Assembly (NCBI RefSeq): GCF_009389715.1
Contig: NC_052402.1
Location: 18,365,985 to 18,429,984 of the forward strand
Reading direction: 5' to 3'
Origin: Phoenix dactylifera
Taxonomy: Eukaryota > Streptophyta > Magnoliopsida > Arecales > Arecaceae
Length of the DNA stretch: 64,000 bases
Of the stretch, positions 23,601-35,717 are shown one piece after another. Under the pieces are notes generated by a model. It did not search any database. It saw only the letters and a list, made by a program, of their open reading frames with translations, and was not told the DNA's origin. Every line of letters begins with the position of its first letter. The stretch's first letter is position 1. The translations under genes and the position numbers were made by a program.

Positions 23601-26600
23601 CAGATGCAGCTATTCAAAGATGACATAATTATTTAAATTGTATAAAAGCGGTCTTACAAAATTTCAAAATAGCATATGCCAACATAGTTCAAATATCCAA
23701 ACTAATTTAACTAAAATGCTCATAATCGAAGAAATCATCGAAAAATCTAACGCACTCCCCAATCCCGTGCGATCAAGCCTCTGGATCTGAAAAACAGAGA
23801 AAATAAAATAATGAGCTACACTAGCCCAGCAAGCAACAAAATACCTCAAAGTAGGGTCAGAGCATAACAGATCAAAATACAGGATAATGTCTGGAATCAA
23901 TCACAAATATCATTGTTTTGCTGTTTTCAAAACTTATTATCATTTTTCCGAAAACTCTGATACCAGAATCTCAACATGATAGGCTACGGCCACGTAACCC
24001 GGTAGAATGGGTTGCACAGAGTGCCAGAAACCACTATTGTTAGTCACCGATGGCAACGGTGTCCAGAAACCACTATTCTAATCACCGATGGCACGGTGTC
24101 GAAACCGGTTCCTCACAGATTACAAGTCGACAGGTCCAACGTATAATCCCCATTGGCGGGGCCAGAACAGAACAGATCATAGCCATGCTGAGAATGCATA
24201 AATATAAAAATAGATTTCATAAACTGTACAGGTATGTTTCACGAAATTCAGAGCATATAATATAATTTTCAAATAAAATTTAATATGCCAGACCCATTTT
24301 ACTAAACACAAAACATATTTCAAAATTTAATCCAGTAATAAATTACTTTACCAAATAATTTGGAGAAATGCACTTTGAAGCATTAAGTTACTTACCTCTT
24401 CTCGCTTGATTCCTACTTCAGGTAGACGGATCAGGTTCACCTGTTTAAATTTAATTAATTCCTTGTTAATTTTAGAACTAAGCAAAATCCAGAAATAATT
24501 CTATTGGACATAGCCCAACAGGGCCTAGAATTGGCCCATAATGGGCATGGCCCTATAGGGCCCATATCGGATACGGCCCAATGGGCCCACATAGACTCAG
24601 CTAACTAGGGCCCCCAATGTTGGCTTCTAATTGTACCTGTATGCAATAAAATTTATTGCATGGACTAATACTTAATTACAGGGTACTGTTCTATAATAAA
24701 ACTTGAGTGAGGGGACTAAATAAATATTGTTGGGGACCTTTACGTAATAAGTCTTTTCTATAGGGATCAAATACAAAATACAGAAGATCCTTTTTGTGAA
24801 ATAATAATATACTGTCAAGAGCTTATCTGCAAAATTTCATTTATTGGCTAAACGGGTTCGGTTTTCGGGTTCGGGTTTCAGGTTCGGGTTCGGATCTGAA
24901 CTGGACCCAAGTTGGGCCCACAAGAGTACTGCCCAACTGGGCCCAACCGAACTGGACTGGGCCCAAGTTGGGCCTGCAGTGGACTGGGCCCAAGTTGGGC
25001 CTGCAGTGGACAGGGACCAACGGCCCATCACAGTGTTCACGGCCCACAGTGGGCCTTCCTCCTTCCCGATCTCCCCATGGACAGAGGTGATGGGAAAACG
25101 GGGAAGGAAGGGGGGCGGCAGGGTGGTCGGTCTAGGTGGCCGGATGGTGGTCCGGCCGGCGGCTCGTGGGGGCGCAACTGTCGGTAGGGCGGTCGTGGCC
25201 GGCGGCAGATTGCTGCGGTGACCGGCGTCGAGAAAGAACCGAGAAGGGTCTCGGTGTGGGCCGATGCAAAGGGGAAAAATATGCTATTTGGCATGGAATC
25301 AAGGCAAGAGAGGGCTTACCGGCGGTGGCAGAGGCAGTAGGAGGAAGATCTCGGCCGCCGGTGCTCGATTCGGTGGTCAAGCGGCGGTGGCGGCGGTGCT
25401 TTCCGAAGAGGAAGAAGGTCTCAAAACAGGGGAGGCTCGGGTGGTGGTGGTGGTTGGCCAAGGCGGCCCGCCGGCGGCTTGGGAAGAGGGAACCGAGGGA
25501 GGAGAGGGAGAAGAGAGGGCTCGGTGGTGCTCTAGGGCAAGAAAGGGTGGGGTTTTTATCGTCCCCTCCGTAACGGCCCTCCGCCGCGAAAATCGCGGCG
25601 GTCGGGCGAGATTCGTGGCCGTGAATTGGGCGCGGATTGGCTGGGGGGGCGCCGCAGAATACCCGCGGCGTCGTTGCCCTGTTTGTTCCCCCGAAGGAGC
25701 CGGAGAGGATCGCCAACGTGATCCTCTGTTCCGGCTCCTCCCCTAATTGAATCGGGGCTGAAGTCGGCGAGGGCTGCCGATTTCAGCCCCGTGTCTCACA
25801 TAGGAACCATCAGGAGTTGCCATTAACATTGATTTAGGAATGCCAGTTGGGGGTCTCACCCTTTTAACATCATAATTTGGATCACCATTTGTGGGGCAGT
25901 GCTGGATAAAATGACCTGAACAAAATTAAAAAAAACTCTTAACATACATTAACTGGCGCTCGCAAATGCTGAAAACAATTAATTACAATGACCTCATTAG
26001 TCAACATATTATAAACGTACCTGGCACTTTGCATCTTTGACAAACATAGCCTGCTGGAGGTGTCCTTCGCTCCAGCCCACCTCGGCCTTAATTTAATGAG
26101 AAAAATGAAAATGTTAGTATCCAGGAAAATGGGAAGATAAAATAAAGTGATACATGCAACATATATCATAAAACTAAGAATTCGACTGCTTTTGCAACAA
26201 AAAGTCTACAAAAGAATGGATAGCAAATGTTTTAATCCTAAAATGCATTTGTGGAATCCCTATCATCACAAACATATACAGGAACCAAGAGAGTATATGC
26301 TACTTTTAGAGGAATATACATATATAAAGATGCAATTAACCAAATCCTAGTTCAATTTAAAAAGTTAACGTTATTGTGAGGCTCTGAGTGTAAGACAGTC
26401 AAAGAAGGAAAATGACACAAGAATAAAAAGCTATACAAAGACGGGAAAAGAGACAAGCATGAAGAGTTCTACAAGTGTTCAAGGGATTACCAAAACCACG
26501 ACCAGCCATCATCCTCCCACCCATTCCCCTACCAAAGCCTCTTCCAGCACCATAACCTTCTTGTGTTTGACTGCAAAGTTACATTGACCCAGTGAAAAAC

Positions 26601-27983
26601 ATTATGTTATAAATGATTCCTCATTGGTAAACAAAATGTGACTGCTATTGCTGCTCCATTCTCTCGAACTTCTCTAAACTTTTTAATTTCCAAAAAATAA
26701 AACCACTGAAATATAAGAAATATCAATGGTCCAATTAAATGTCTCACCGATTCCAGTCAAGGGCAGGTGTGTCAATTAAAGCCTTAATCTTGCTATCCTC
26801 ATCAACCTTATTTGCAGGAGAAACATCTACCACTGGACTGCCTGACTGAGCAGGAAGGACTTCTGGAATAGCATACAAATCATTACCAAACTCATCCCAT
26901 TCAGATTCTTCAGGCTGCAAAATGTGATTGAATGTGTATTATCAATATCCTTGCCATCAATCAAAGATGAGAACGGTCAGGAAAGATACACCCATTATCC
27001 ACTCAAGAATTAAGATAATGGTGGCTGGCACCAATTCAGAATGAAGAAAAAAAAAATTAAGCACCTAGAGAATCATATTCAAATATTATTAGTCTTACAT
27101 ATTTCACGGTAGATGGGTCGCCAACCAAAGTGTTACTTGCTGGTGGAAGATCTTCTAACTTATCCTCTACAACTTTTGTCCTGCAGATGGAATGCAAACT
27201 TTCAATATCAAAATCCAGTCAGGAAAGTCATCCACATTGTCTCAAAGTTGTCTTACAAAATTTGATCCTAATAAAGTTTCAAAATATTTCAGTAACACTA
27301 CATCCCTCCCACATAACCAAATCTAAAAATCATTAGCAAAAGCATAATGTAAATGCAAATAGAAGAGCTCATCAAATGCTCAAGATTCAGAGTGTGAGAT
27401 AGTACTCGTCTCGTTCTGTAACAATGGGCTTCCGTGGCCGTCCTGGGATGCGACGAATCAATACTGATGTATTTTTGGGTATCATAGCAGCTTCGTCTGC
27501 ATATTCTGAAACCGAAAATGGAAGAACACAGAGTCTATAAAAATCCAGAGTGAGATTAGAGCAACCTACATTGCTCCGAGCAAGGTAACTCAACAGATAC
27601 ACTATCAATCGAACAGTAGCCACAATCTCACCCCAACTCCATTACCCCTTATCTCTTAATTTTTCAAGCACAATTATCTAAAAATACTCCAATCAATCCT
27701 TTTTTTATTAGTTTTTAGTCTAATGACAATTAATTCTGAATGAACTGAACCATCCTCCTACAAGTAAACTGCATGAATAAACCAATCAAGAGAACCTAGT
27801 CTAGAAGAAGAACCAACCTTCATTAGTCTGCGCATTGGAGACCATGAGGTCAAAATCGGTACCCCTTCCCAAATGCTTGAATTCAAAAATTCGTTCTTTC
27901 AAATTGGCAACAGATATGAATTGACCCTCAATTAGAATAGAGTCGTAATCTTTTGCACTTTTAAACTTATAATACACAGCCAT
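17620..27983 (-). CDS. PQT3: PQT3/RBBP6-like E3 ubiquitin ligase (DWNN, CCHC, RING), interrupted by a solo LTR
   Basis: Exons (minus): 27818-27983, 27406-27505, 27099-27180, 26748-26914, 26491-26570, 26021-26086, 25801-25915 plus 23466-23507, 23232-23380, 22943-23107, 22564-22860, 22124-22165, 21710-21968, 21398-21520, 19509-19590, 17620-18189. Phases agree throughout and give 834 aa if the insertion is ignored. Domains: DWNN ubiquitin-like fold (about 3-76, starting MAVYYKFKSAKDYDSI), CCHC knuckle (214-227, CQRCKVPGHFIQHC), RING/U-box-like finger (298-337, CPLCKEVM...CVCG), a linker with a KKKKKK-TR basic patch, and an Arg/Ser-rich tail. In plants PARAQUAT TOLERANCE 3 is a negative regulator of oxidative-stress tolerance acting as an E3 ligase; function here is by homology. 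A 2,288-bp insertion splits the codon of Tyr259, and the C-terminal frame is doubtful (see findings). Confidence 0.88.
24023..24098. repeat. Short tandem repeat in the solo LTR
   Basis: CCAGAAACCACTATT...CACCGATGGCACGGTGTC occurs twice with a period of about 38 bases. Confidence 0.6.
24953..25012. repeat. 27-bp tandem repeat in the solo LTR
   Basis: Two full units of GGACTGGGCCCAAGTTGGGC plus CTGCAGT, with a diverged partial unit on either side. Confidence 0.75.
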
Positions 27984-28780
27984 TATTTTTTTTTCCCTTT
28001 CCGGCCTTCCTCTGATCTAATTGCAGACCAGCTTGACCACAATGAACAAATTGCCCGGAAAAAAAAGCAGCAAACTGAATTTAAAATGCCGAAAATTAAA
28101 AAAGCAGGCCTGATATTGAGCTAGAACAATAGAAATCATAGACATGAGTACAAGCAATCCTTGATGTAGATAACGCTCTATTATCCCATCAAGAAACGAT
28201 CTTTCCGGAAGGGAAAAGAGGAAGAGCTCGAGATGAGTTCTCCGCCTACCCCTTTATGTTCCGAACGAATAGAACAGCGATCCAAACAGCAAAGAGCCAC
28301 GATCCGCAGATAAATCCCCAAGATCGCCAATCGCCCTCGGCCGCTACAAGAGGAGAGAGGCTTCTGCGACAAGAAAAACCCCTTCGATCAAAGGGATTCA
28401 GCCGGAGGAGGAGAGATTGGATCCCGAGCTCACTAGACTGCCATCGCCAGAGCAGAATCGCCCGAAGCCGCGGCGTATCCGAGGATCCCCTGAACTACCA
28501 CTCCAATCGGAAAAATCGAAAAGAGAACGAAGAAACGACAGCTTCTACAATCGAGAGAACCCCAAATCGAACGGCAGAGGGACCTGGATGGATCAACCAG
28601 GGAAGGATCCGTAGAGAACTCGAAGCGATGGACAGATTTAAGGGGTGGAATCGGATCGAAGAGAGGATGGGGAGAAAAAAGGGGTTAGGGTTAGGGAATC
28701 CCCGATCCTCCCCCTCTATTTCTCCAGCGCTCGGAGATGAAGAGGTGGGGAACGAAAAGAGGGAATCCAGTTTCCTTTAA
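27984..28780 (-). promoter_or_regulatory. 5' UTR and promoter region of the PQT3-like gene
   Basis: A GC-richer stretch than its surroundings lies upstream of the start at 27983. Open frames on both strands here have no protein-like features. On the minus strand CCCTAACCCTAACCCC (about 28682-28697) contains telo-box-like AACCCTAA, which occurs in promoters of many plant housekeeping genes. A 5'-UTR intron is possible but could not be fixed. Confidence 0.45.
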
Positions 28781-31546
28781 GGAGCATCCCGGCGGCAGGC
28801 TTATCTTAATTTTTCACGAAAAAAAAAAAATCCTTACTTTACCAAAGAGGTGGGGCCCAGAGCAAAACGGTAGAGAATGAAGGCCACTGGAGTGGAGATG
28901 CATGCCTCTTTGTCCTTTTCCATTTGGGCTGGGTCTTGCAGGAGTTTAGATGGGACTCTAATATGATTAGAGTTTAAACTTTAGATTAGAAGAAGGAATA
29001 GAGGACTCATGTTGTCATTTGGTTTGGCAATCCATTATGTTCTATTGGATTGTAAGTATTTGTAGTTGTGGTATTGAATTGCATTTGGTTATAAAGCCAA
29101 TGACGGTTATCTGCAGCACCAAGTTTGGCAAAAAGTTGTGAACATCAAGGTCATGTATATTGGCATGACAACATTGCATGCTTTGGTATTGCAAGAGTAC
29201 TAGTTTCATGCAAGTCAAAAGTGTTGGCTTAGTAAAGCACGACATCGGGTTATCATAATGACTTGGCGGGTGAATTAGGCATTTCCCATACATAAAATAA
29301 TTGCTCTTTTGATGCTTTCGAAGATCCCATGCATACCGAGTCATATGAATTATGCATGTTGTACATGACTAAATGTGGATGACATGCCCTCGCAAACAAC
29401 AACAACAAAAACAAATGAATTATACATGTTTCTTGACATGCTTTGCTATGTATTATAAAATTTACCAGAAAAGCATGTTGCCTCACCCCCCCCTCAAAAA
29501 AGAAGAAGAAGAAGAAGAAATCTCCTCCACCTTTTTAAACTCGAAAAATAGTTTATCGAGCCTCAAATGTATGCTTGGGCTTGGGTTGATCAACTTGGAT
29601 TATAAGGCAAAACATAATGCATATTTAGATAGAGCCACACATGTAGTGAACTTGCCAACCACTTATTATGTCCACAGAGATTATCTTTATCAAGTCATTC
29701 CACTCATAAATAAAATTCAAAGTTTAGAATCCCTCTTTACTGGTAGGTTTATTTCAATTGGCTAGATATTGTAATCAAAAGTATGAGTTCATTATTTTAT
29801 TGAGTCTAAAAAATTTAGTCTAATCATGACTTGTACATAAAACAAGCCTATTTTAGCTTGAAGCAAGACATGTCAGAACTTTTATAACTAATGAATGCTT
29901 GGAAGAATGAACATTTATAAAGAATCAATGGAACTATAGACCACGATGATAGAGATGGAAGAAGAAGAAGAATGGTGAGATTGTAGATTGAGTGTTTGTC
30001 TACTCTCCTTTTGAAAGGATCAAGATCTTTTATCTTACCAAATCAAAGTCGATGATGACATTCTAAATTAAGAATACATAACATTGATCATGATATACAT
30101 TAAGAAACCAAAAATCATGTTTCTTTGAAACCTCCTAACCTTTCATCAAATAGCACAATCATCAACATTTATAATAGTATTAATGTAGCAAACTATATCA
30201 TAGGCATGTAAATTAAAAAAAATGATATCATTGATCATGGTCTGTATATTATAAAATATGTATGTACTAAAATTCAATATATTTGAATGCTTCAAATTAT
30301 AAATCATGCAAGCATCACATGATATTTGGTTCCAAGATAATTTTTATGATGTAGTTCATAAGCAATAATATGGATCCTCCATATGAAATCTCTATCATCG
30401 ATATTAGATTGTTAGGATTAAGCCTTCAATCCTTTTGGAAGAAGAGTACAACTTGTAGATTGAAATAAAAAATTTAGGATATGAAGGCCGAATGCACGTG
30501 TGAGTGACTTGGTAAAGAGCATTCTAAAATAACAAACAACTATTATGAATAATTATAAGGATGAAAGTTAGCAGCGCCAAGATTGGTAACTACGAGAGGC
30601 CAGCCATCTAGGCACATCGCCCTTTTATCCTAAGATTTTATTACTTCTGTGCTAACCATGTTTCTTCAGGGTTGTGACTTGTGAAGCTTGTTTGTTGTAT
30701 AAATCATTGTTCTTGGGCAGAATGGAGATTGGAGATTTATCAAGTAGATGTTGAATTTTCGATGACTCCAATGTATCTTTTGCAGATTATGTGCAGGGCA
30801 GATTGAGGTGGTAAAAAGCTTTTACCAAGACTTGTATTCATTATACATGCTTGTCGCTCGCTTAACCTTAAAAATGAAATGAAGGGGCATTGATTAGACC
30901 TGCATGGTCTAATCCATGGGTCTAGATTCCATGGGAAGTCGTCGTCGTCTTCATCGTCATCCTCTTTTCCTTCTAAACCAAGAAATTAAACCAAATTAAA
31001 CCAAATCAACTGAAACATAAATAGGTACAACCAAATGCATCTAAATCAAGACACTAAGTGCGACGAAAGCACCAATCTAGATCACATGGTTAGCCAATCA
31101 ATTCACCATCTGGCTGATCTGGTTCCCTTCCTAGCGTGTGTGAGGCCTTGAAAGAGCATAGGTCATCTACAACAGACCATTATGTCTATTCAAACCATTT
31201 GTTCTGGATTTGTCAGACAAGGATATGTTGGCATTTATTCAGAACTTGCCAAGTTGGTGACTAACATAACAAATAATTGATTGAAGTTTAATGGAGAAGT
31301 CCTGAATAGGTAAGGTAGCTTCAAAACATCACTCCACATTCAATAATTCTCAATCCACTATAAATTCAGATAATGAAGTAAGATCATACAATACAATAAA
31401 ATTACATGAAAGTTTCTATTTCTATTTGTTAATCTACCCTGAAAGGTTGCAAGTTCCTTATAATATAATGTCAAGATCAACTACTAAATAAAGTATAAAG
31501 AGCTGAATTACTTCAAGGAATCAATACATAGGTTGCAGCAGATGTT
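28781..31546. other. Long intergenic region without recognised genes
   Basis: AT-rich DNA with a small AAG repeat (29503-29520). No exon-like run, complete mobile element or RNA gene was identified. Old unrecognised repeats cannot be excluded. Confidence 0.5.
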
Positions 31547-31649
31547 CTAAAATGGCGGTAGCTTTTCTAGTTCCACAATCCAGTAGTTATCAGGAGCTAT
31601 TTTTCCAGTTCCCCCGTTCACAATCCTGAAGTAATCAGCAGCATCACCC
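31547..31649 (-). pseudogene. Exon-like end of an unrecognised gene
   Basis: After a good acceptor (TTTTCTGGCAG), one frame reads GDAADYFRIVNGGTGKIAPD, then NYWIVELEKLPPF and a TAG stop. The amino-acid make-up is strongly protein-like. The protein was not recognised. It could be the last exon of the same gene as the piece at 32603-32776, with the TRIM in the intron, but the phases do not join directly, so an exon is missing or the gene is broken. Confidence 0.4.
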
Positions 31650-31945
31650 CTGCCAGAAAATAAAGATAGAAGCTCCAAAGGAACAAAACAAATTAATTGG
31701 TTGTCACCCTGCAATGTAATGACAGTGAGCTCTCAATGCTAAGCCAAATTAAATAAAAATAATGATGGGAGCAAAAATGTCATAATTTGTGATTGCATGC
31801 TATGGTATATAGTAGAAATAACCAAAAGCAGCAAAGCAAATTGGCAACATTGCAGAGTCATGGAACCACAGGTTAACTATTTTGTCCCCAATACCAGTCA
31901 TTATCTTACAACAATCATAAGATAAACAGAAGTACAATCACTAAC

Positions 31946-32383
31946 TGTGAGGACCCGTGCGGGCATGTGTTTAGTCCCACATTGGTTATTCGCTGGGTAG
32001 ATCTTGAGTACTTATACAGGATCAAGGAACCCAAATAATACCTGCCGGCTAGCCATTTTGGATGAGGTCTTGGGTTGCTACAAATGGTATTAGAGCAGAC
32101 CCGGCCCATAACTTATGTAGACTATAGGACATTGCAACACGGATCCATTGGAGCTGACCACAGGCCGATCGTGGTATTTATGATTAGATTTGAATAGATT
32201 TAAACCCTTAGCCTGACGAGAATGTCATGGCTTAAACGGGGGAGTATGTGAGGACCCGTGCGGGCGTGTGTTTAGTCCCATATCGGTTATTCGCTAGGTA
32301 GATTTTGGGTACTTATACAGAATCAAGAAACCCAAATAATACCTTCCGGCTAGCTATTTTGGGTGAGGTCTTGGGTTGTTACA
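31946..32383 (+). mobile_element. TRIM element, third and most complete copy
   Basis: LTRs 31946-32082 and 32247-32383, both 137 bp, TGTGAGGACC...TTGTTACA. The primer site TGGTATTAGAGC is at 32085-32096, two bases after the LTR. The polypurine tract AACGGGGGAGTA abuts the 3' LTR. The internal region is 164 bp with no open frame. Flanking 5-bp duplications are CTAAC (31941-31945) and ATAAC (32384-32388), one mismatch. Total 438 bp. Confidence 0.93.
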
Positions 32384-32602
32384 ATAACCAAACAGATTGT
32401 AATACTGGCAGATCATACAAGTTTAAGTTAACATCTAGTCAATTACATTACAGGTGAAGAGAACTTATTAGACATTCTTTCAACTGGAAACGCTGCCTCA
32501 TAATAAACCCAAAGCCATGCCACATATATATATATGATGTCTAGGGCAAATGACCCTCAAAGACTTTACTGGTGATCTGTTTCTAGGAACGAACCAGTAT
32601 CT

Positions 32603-32776
32603 TTAGTCAAAAAAAGGCATTGAAATATGATCAGCACTGGCAAGTAGGAAAGCAGATACCATGCCAAATACCGCCCTTGTCATTGGGTTGGAGTGCTTCA
32701 GCTGGAAATTGATGGTATTTGTCATAGCTCCAATGCAGGCAGCAACAACTGCTACTTCATCTGGAACAAGAATTTT
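32603..32776 (-). pseudogene. Exon-like segment of an unrecognised gene
   Basis: After an acceptor (GGTTGCCCAG), one frame reads KILVPDEVAVVAACIGAMTN, then TINFQLKHSNPMTRAVFGM. A possible donor (CATG|GTATCT) follows; otherwise the frame stops at 32603. The sequence suggests part of a hydrophobic, perhaps membrane-linked, protein. No family was recognised. Confidence 0.4.
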
Positions 32777-32894
32777 CTGGGCAACCAGCACAAAGGAACA
32801 CCAAAGAGCTCAAAGAGTTAGTTAAAGGACTAAAAACTATAGACTTATTTATAAGCTAAAGATGCTAGCCTGTTATAATTTTGTCCTATCAAAG

Positions 32895-33095
32895 CAGAGG
32901 GCAGGGATCAAATCTCCATACCAAATAATATAATAAGATTTTCCGTACTGTCCCATACCAAATCAAGCACATATCATACCAATTCGGTATCGGTATATAA
33001 GACGTACCGATACTTGGTATACCGAACTGGCTGTGTGCCATACCATGTTGACACAGTAATAGTGTAGCACTGGTACAATACTTCATACCGAAATA
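32895..33095. repeat. Diverged GGTACC-type MITE-like repeat
   Basis: Many TACCGATAC / GGTATACC / CCATACCA blocks, some palindromic, resemble the element at 57070-57241 (for example ACCGATACTTGGTAT here and ACCGACACTTGGTAC there). The ends are unclear. Confidence 0.45.
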
Positions 33096-33099
33096 GCAT

Positions 33100-34584
33100 A
33101 CTTTGTAATATAATATTATAAACATATCGAAGCAATGCACTTTAATTTAAAATCTAGCGATTAAAACAAAACCGATAGAAAAGCAGTAAAAGGAAATTAT
33201 GAAATCTGATATTAGTTTGTGTCTGCCAATATCTTGGGTTATATCAGTTGATATTGGCTGAGAAAATAAGGGCCACTGTTGTTGCTAAGTGCCCAAAATG
33301 CCGACACAACAGATATCATCACAGATATCTCAGATGAGATGCACAAGATGAATGGAAGGGGGCTGGAGTTTATTGTTGTTACCTTATACTGCATTGTTAT
33401 CACAACTCTAGCAATTCTTTAAGCTTCTTATTTTCTGGTATTATTTATGCCTTTTCATAATTACTAAATGAGTGTGAAGAAATAGCAAGCACTTAAAAAA
33501 CAAGATCTGAAAATGCAGGAAGTTTGCATGAAGATATGAATTAAAACTGCCAATAAACACTTTCAGCTAGTTGATGAATGCCCTCACTAAATGTCTTAGC
33601 AGAGGGCAAGGGAATTCAAATTATTTTCCACGCATTTACTTTTCATATATACCATTGCTTAGACACAAGAAAAGAGATCCATAAGTCCAACAAACCAGTA
33701 TAAAGCAGAGATAAGAAACCAATGCAGTATATAATTTGTTTCATGATATTAACAGGCCCACTTAATCAATTTTGTGAGCCTAAAACTGCATTTAATTGCA
33801 AAAATTAATTGAGAGAGATATGAATGCATGTATGCATAAGGAGAGTTGATGGAAAAGCATACAAATTTCAGGTTCACTGATAAGTTTTGGCATACTCTTT
33901 CATGTCAAGTTTTTAAATTTCGGCCAAAATAGATTTTTTTGTCTCTTTCGGAACCTTTGATTGCTAAGCAAAAAAAGGTGTTACCACCAAGGCAAACCCA
34001 AGTTAGTAATTATCCATTTACTATTAAATCAAAAAATTCAATAGCAACACTATTTTATTCCAATGAATCATGCTGAAAACTTTATTTATCATTACAATAG
34101 TTATAATTGCCATTGTCTCTCCCGTGACTTAATATTATTTAACATCAAGTATAATTGTTGTGATAGCTATTATAATAGAATATCATAGAATATAATGACA
34201 TTATTTTCCAGAATATTGTTTGAACATTAAAGAATATTTTTCGACTGGTATTATTTTTAAAAAAACTTATAAATATTTTGAATTTTGAAAATAATATTAT
34301 TTTTATTAGAAAATAATATTAATGATGAAAATAGTAATCATAGCCACTGTTCCAATAATAGATTGTTATAATAGTTAATGGTCAAACAATATCTCTTATT
34401 TAAATAATTGTTTGTATATACTAGTTATGATGCACGAGCATATTCACGTCGCTGCTAAAGATTTTAGATTTGAAACAATTTAATTAAATCCCAAATTATA
34501 AAAAAATGAAAATAATTAACTTGCAATTATGTTTAATAAATTATATCTCACTTTCATGGATACTAAGACATAACTTTACAAGTT
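33100..34584. other. AT-rich intergenic sequence
   Basis: No gene was found. 34130-34380 has several ATAATATTATT-like inverted motifs that may be old MITE debris. Confidence 0.5.
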
Positions 34585-34690
34585 CTTGATGTCACGCCCC
34601 GAATCCGGACATTTTTTTTTTTTTTTTTTGTTTTGCATCCCAGATCCGGCTCATGACATGGCCGTGCTATTGTAGGTTGCTGCCCACAAT

Positions 34691-34764
34691 CAGGGCCGGC
34701 CCGAGCCTTAGGCGACTGAGGCGGTCGCCTAAGGCCCCGGGCCAACGGAAGGCCCCCGGAAGGT

Positions 34765-34810
<46 letters not shown>

Positions 34811-35717
34811 AGGGAGGGACCGTGACCAAAAGGAAGCAAAGGCCCCATATAAAACGGGATGAGCTGGCTACGAGTCTTCCCCCTTGATGGAAGGGAGGTG
34901 GAGAGTTTCTTGGCCTGCAGAGGGGAAATTTAGGAAGTTGGGGACGGTAGTTTTGTTTTGGATGGAGAGAGAGAGAGAGAGGGGAGGGATTTGGTTGGCT
35001 TGATACACGCCTGAAGCCACTCTTACCTTTCATCCCTTCTCTTGTTTGGTTTTGGTCTTGGTTTTCCTTCCCTCACATTACTCCTGATCCAGCTGGGCCA
35101 TCAGGAAGAAAGGGGGATTGGAAATGGACTTCTTGGAGGGTGGAGATTCTTTTAATTTTCTCCTCTCGGTTTCTTCTCCCCTCTTGGGTGGTAGAGAGAG
35201 AAGGAGGGAGGGGGTTGAATGGCTGCTGTGCTGTGATGTTGCGGTTGCTGCTTGGGTACTCACTTGAAGGGGAGATGGAGGGATGGGACTTTTATTAATT
35301 AGATGGAGTCAATTTCCCATAATGCCCCACTTTCTCTTATAGAGAAGCTCCTGGAGAAATTCTTTTCTTTACCATGACCATGAAGTGCCATGGGATGACC
35401 TTTTCCTATTCCGCTCTTGCTTGACATGATAAACAAAATTGCCAAGCATTATCTCAGTTATTTAATCAGTTTTATGGCCCTTCTTTTAGGATAATTACTT
35501 TTCTGCATTTCCATTCAAAAATAATATTAAATTAAAAAAATTTCTGGCCTATCTTTGTTAGATTCATGTACCTTTGTTGAAATAGTGTACTTGATAGCTA
35601 TCCATTTTCATATCATTTTTTTAATATTTTATATTTATTAAAAAAATTTATTATTAAAAAAAAAGGCCTCATTCATTGGATTCGCCTTAGGCCTCCAAAT
35701 GTATTGGGCCGCCCCTG
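34691..35717. mobile_element. hAT-type non-autonomous element nested in the solo LTR
   Basis: The terminal inverted repeat is CAGGGCCGGCCC at the left and CAGGGGCGGCCC (reverse of the right end). A perfect 8-bp duplication CCCACAAT lies at 34683-34690 and 35718-35725. Subterminal GCCTTAGGCGACTGAGGCGG-like sequence on the left and GCCTTAGGCCTCC on the right add support. Interior includes GA repeats (34766-34804 and near 34970). No transposase. Confidence 0.88.

Larger units (their letters stand above)
23513..25800 (-). mobile_element. Solo LTR (Ty3/gypsy-like) inside an exon of the PQT3-like gene
   Basis: On the minus strand it runs from TGTGAGACACGGGG to GGGGCGTGACA, with TG...CA ends. A perfect 5-bp duplication TAGGA (plus strand) lies at 23508-23512 and 25801-25805. 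There is no coding region, primer site or second LTR, so solo LTR is the simplest reading. A second, diverged copy with the same ends is at 34590-37960. Long LTRs ending GGGGCGTGACA are common in plant chromovirus-type gypsy elements; the lineage is inferred. Confidence 0.85.

Noticed and set aside
25136-25746. Long GC-rich plus-strand open frames of 145-160 codons
   Set aside because: They lie inside the solo LTR, are Gly/Arg-rich low-complexity, and open in several frames at once because of base composition.
28680-28697. Telomere-like TTAGGGTTAGGG run
   Set aside because: Only two to three units and in a promoter region; better explained as a telo-box than as interstitial telomere DNA.
28256-28780. 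174-codon plus-strand open frame
   Set aside because: Highly charged, Arg/Glu-rich translation of the GC-rich upstream region of the PQT3-like gene; no domain seen.
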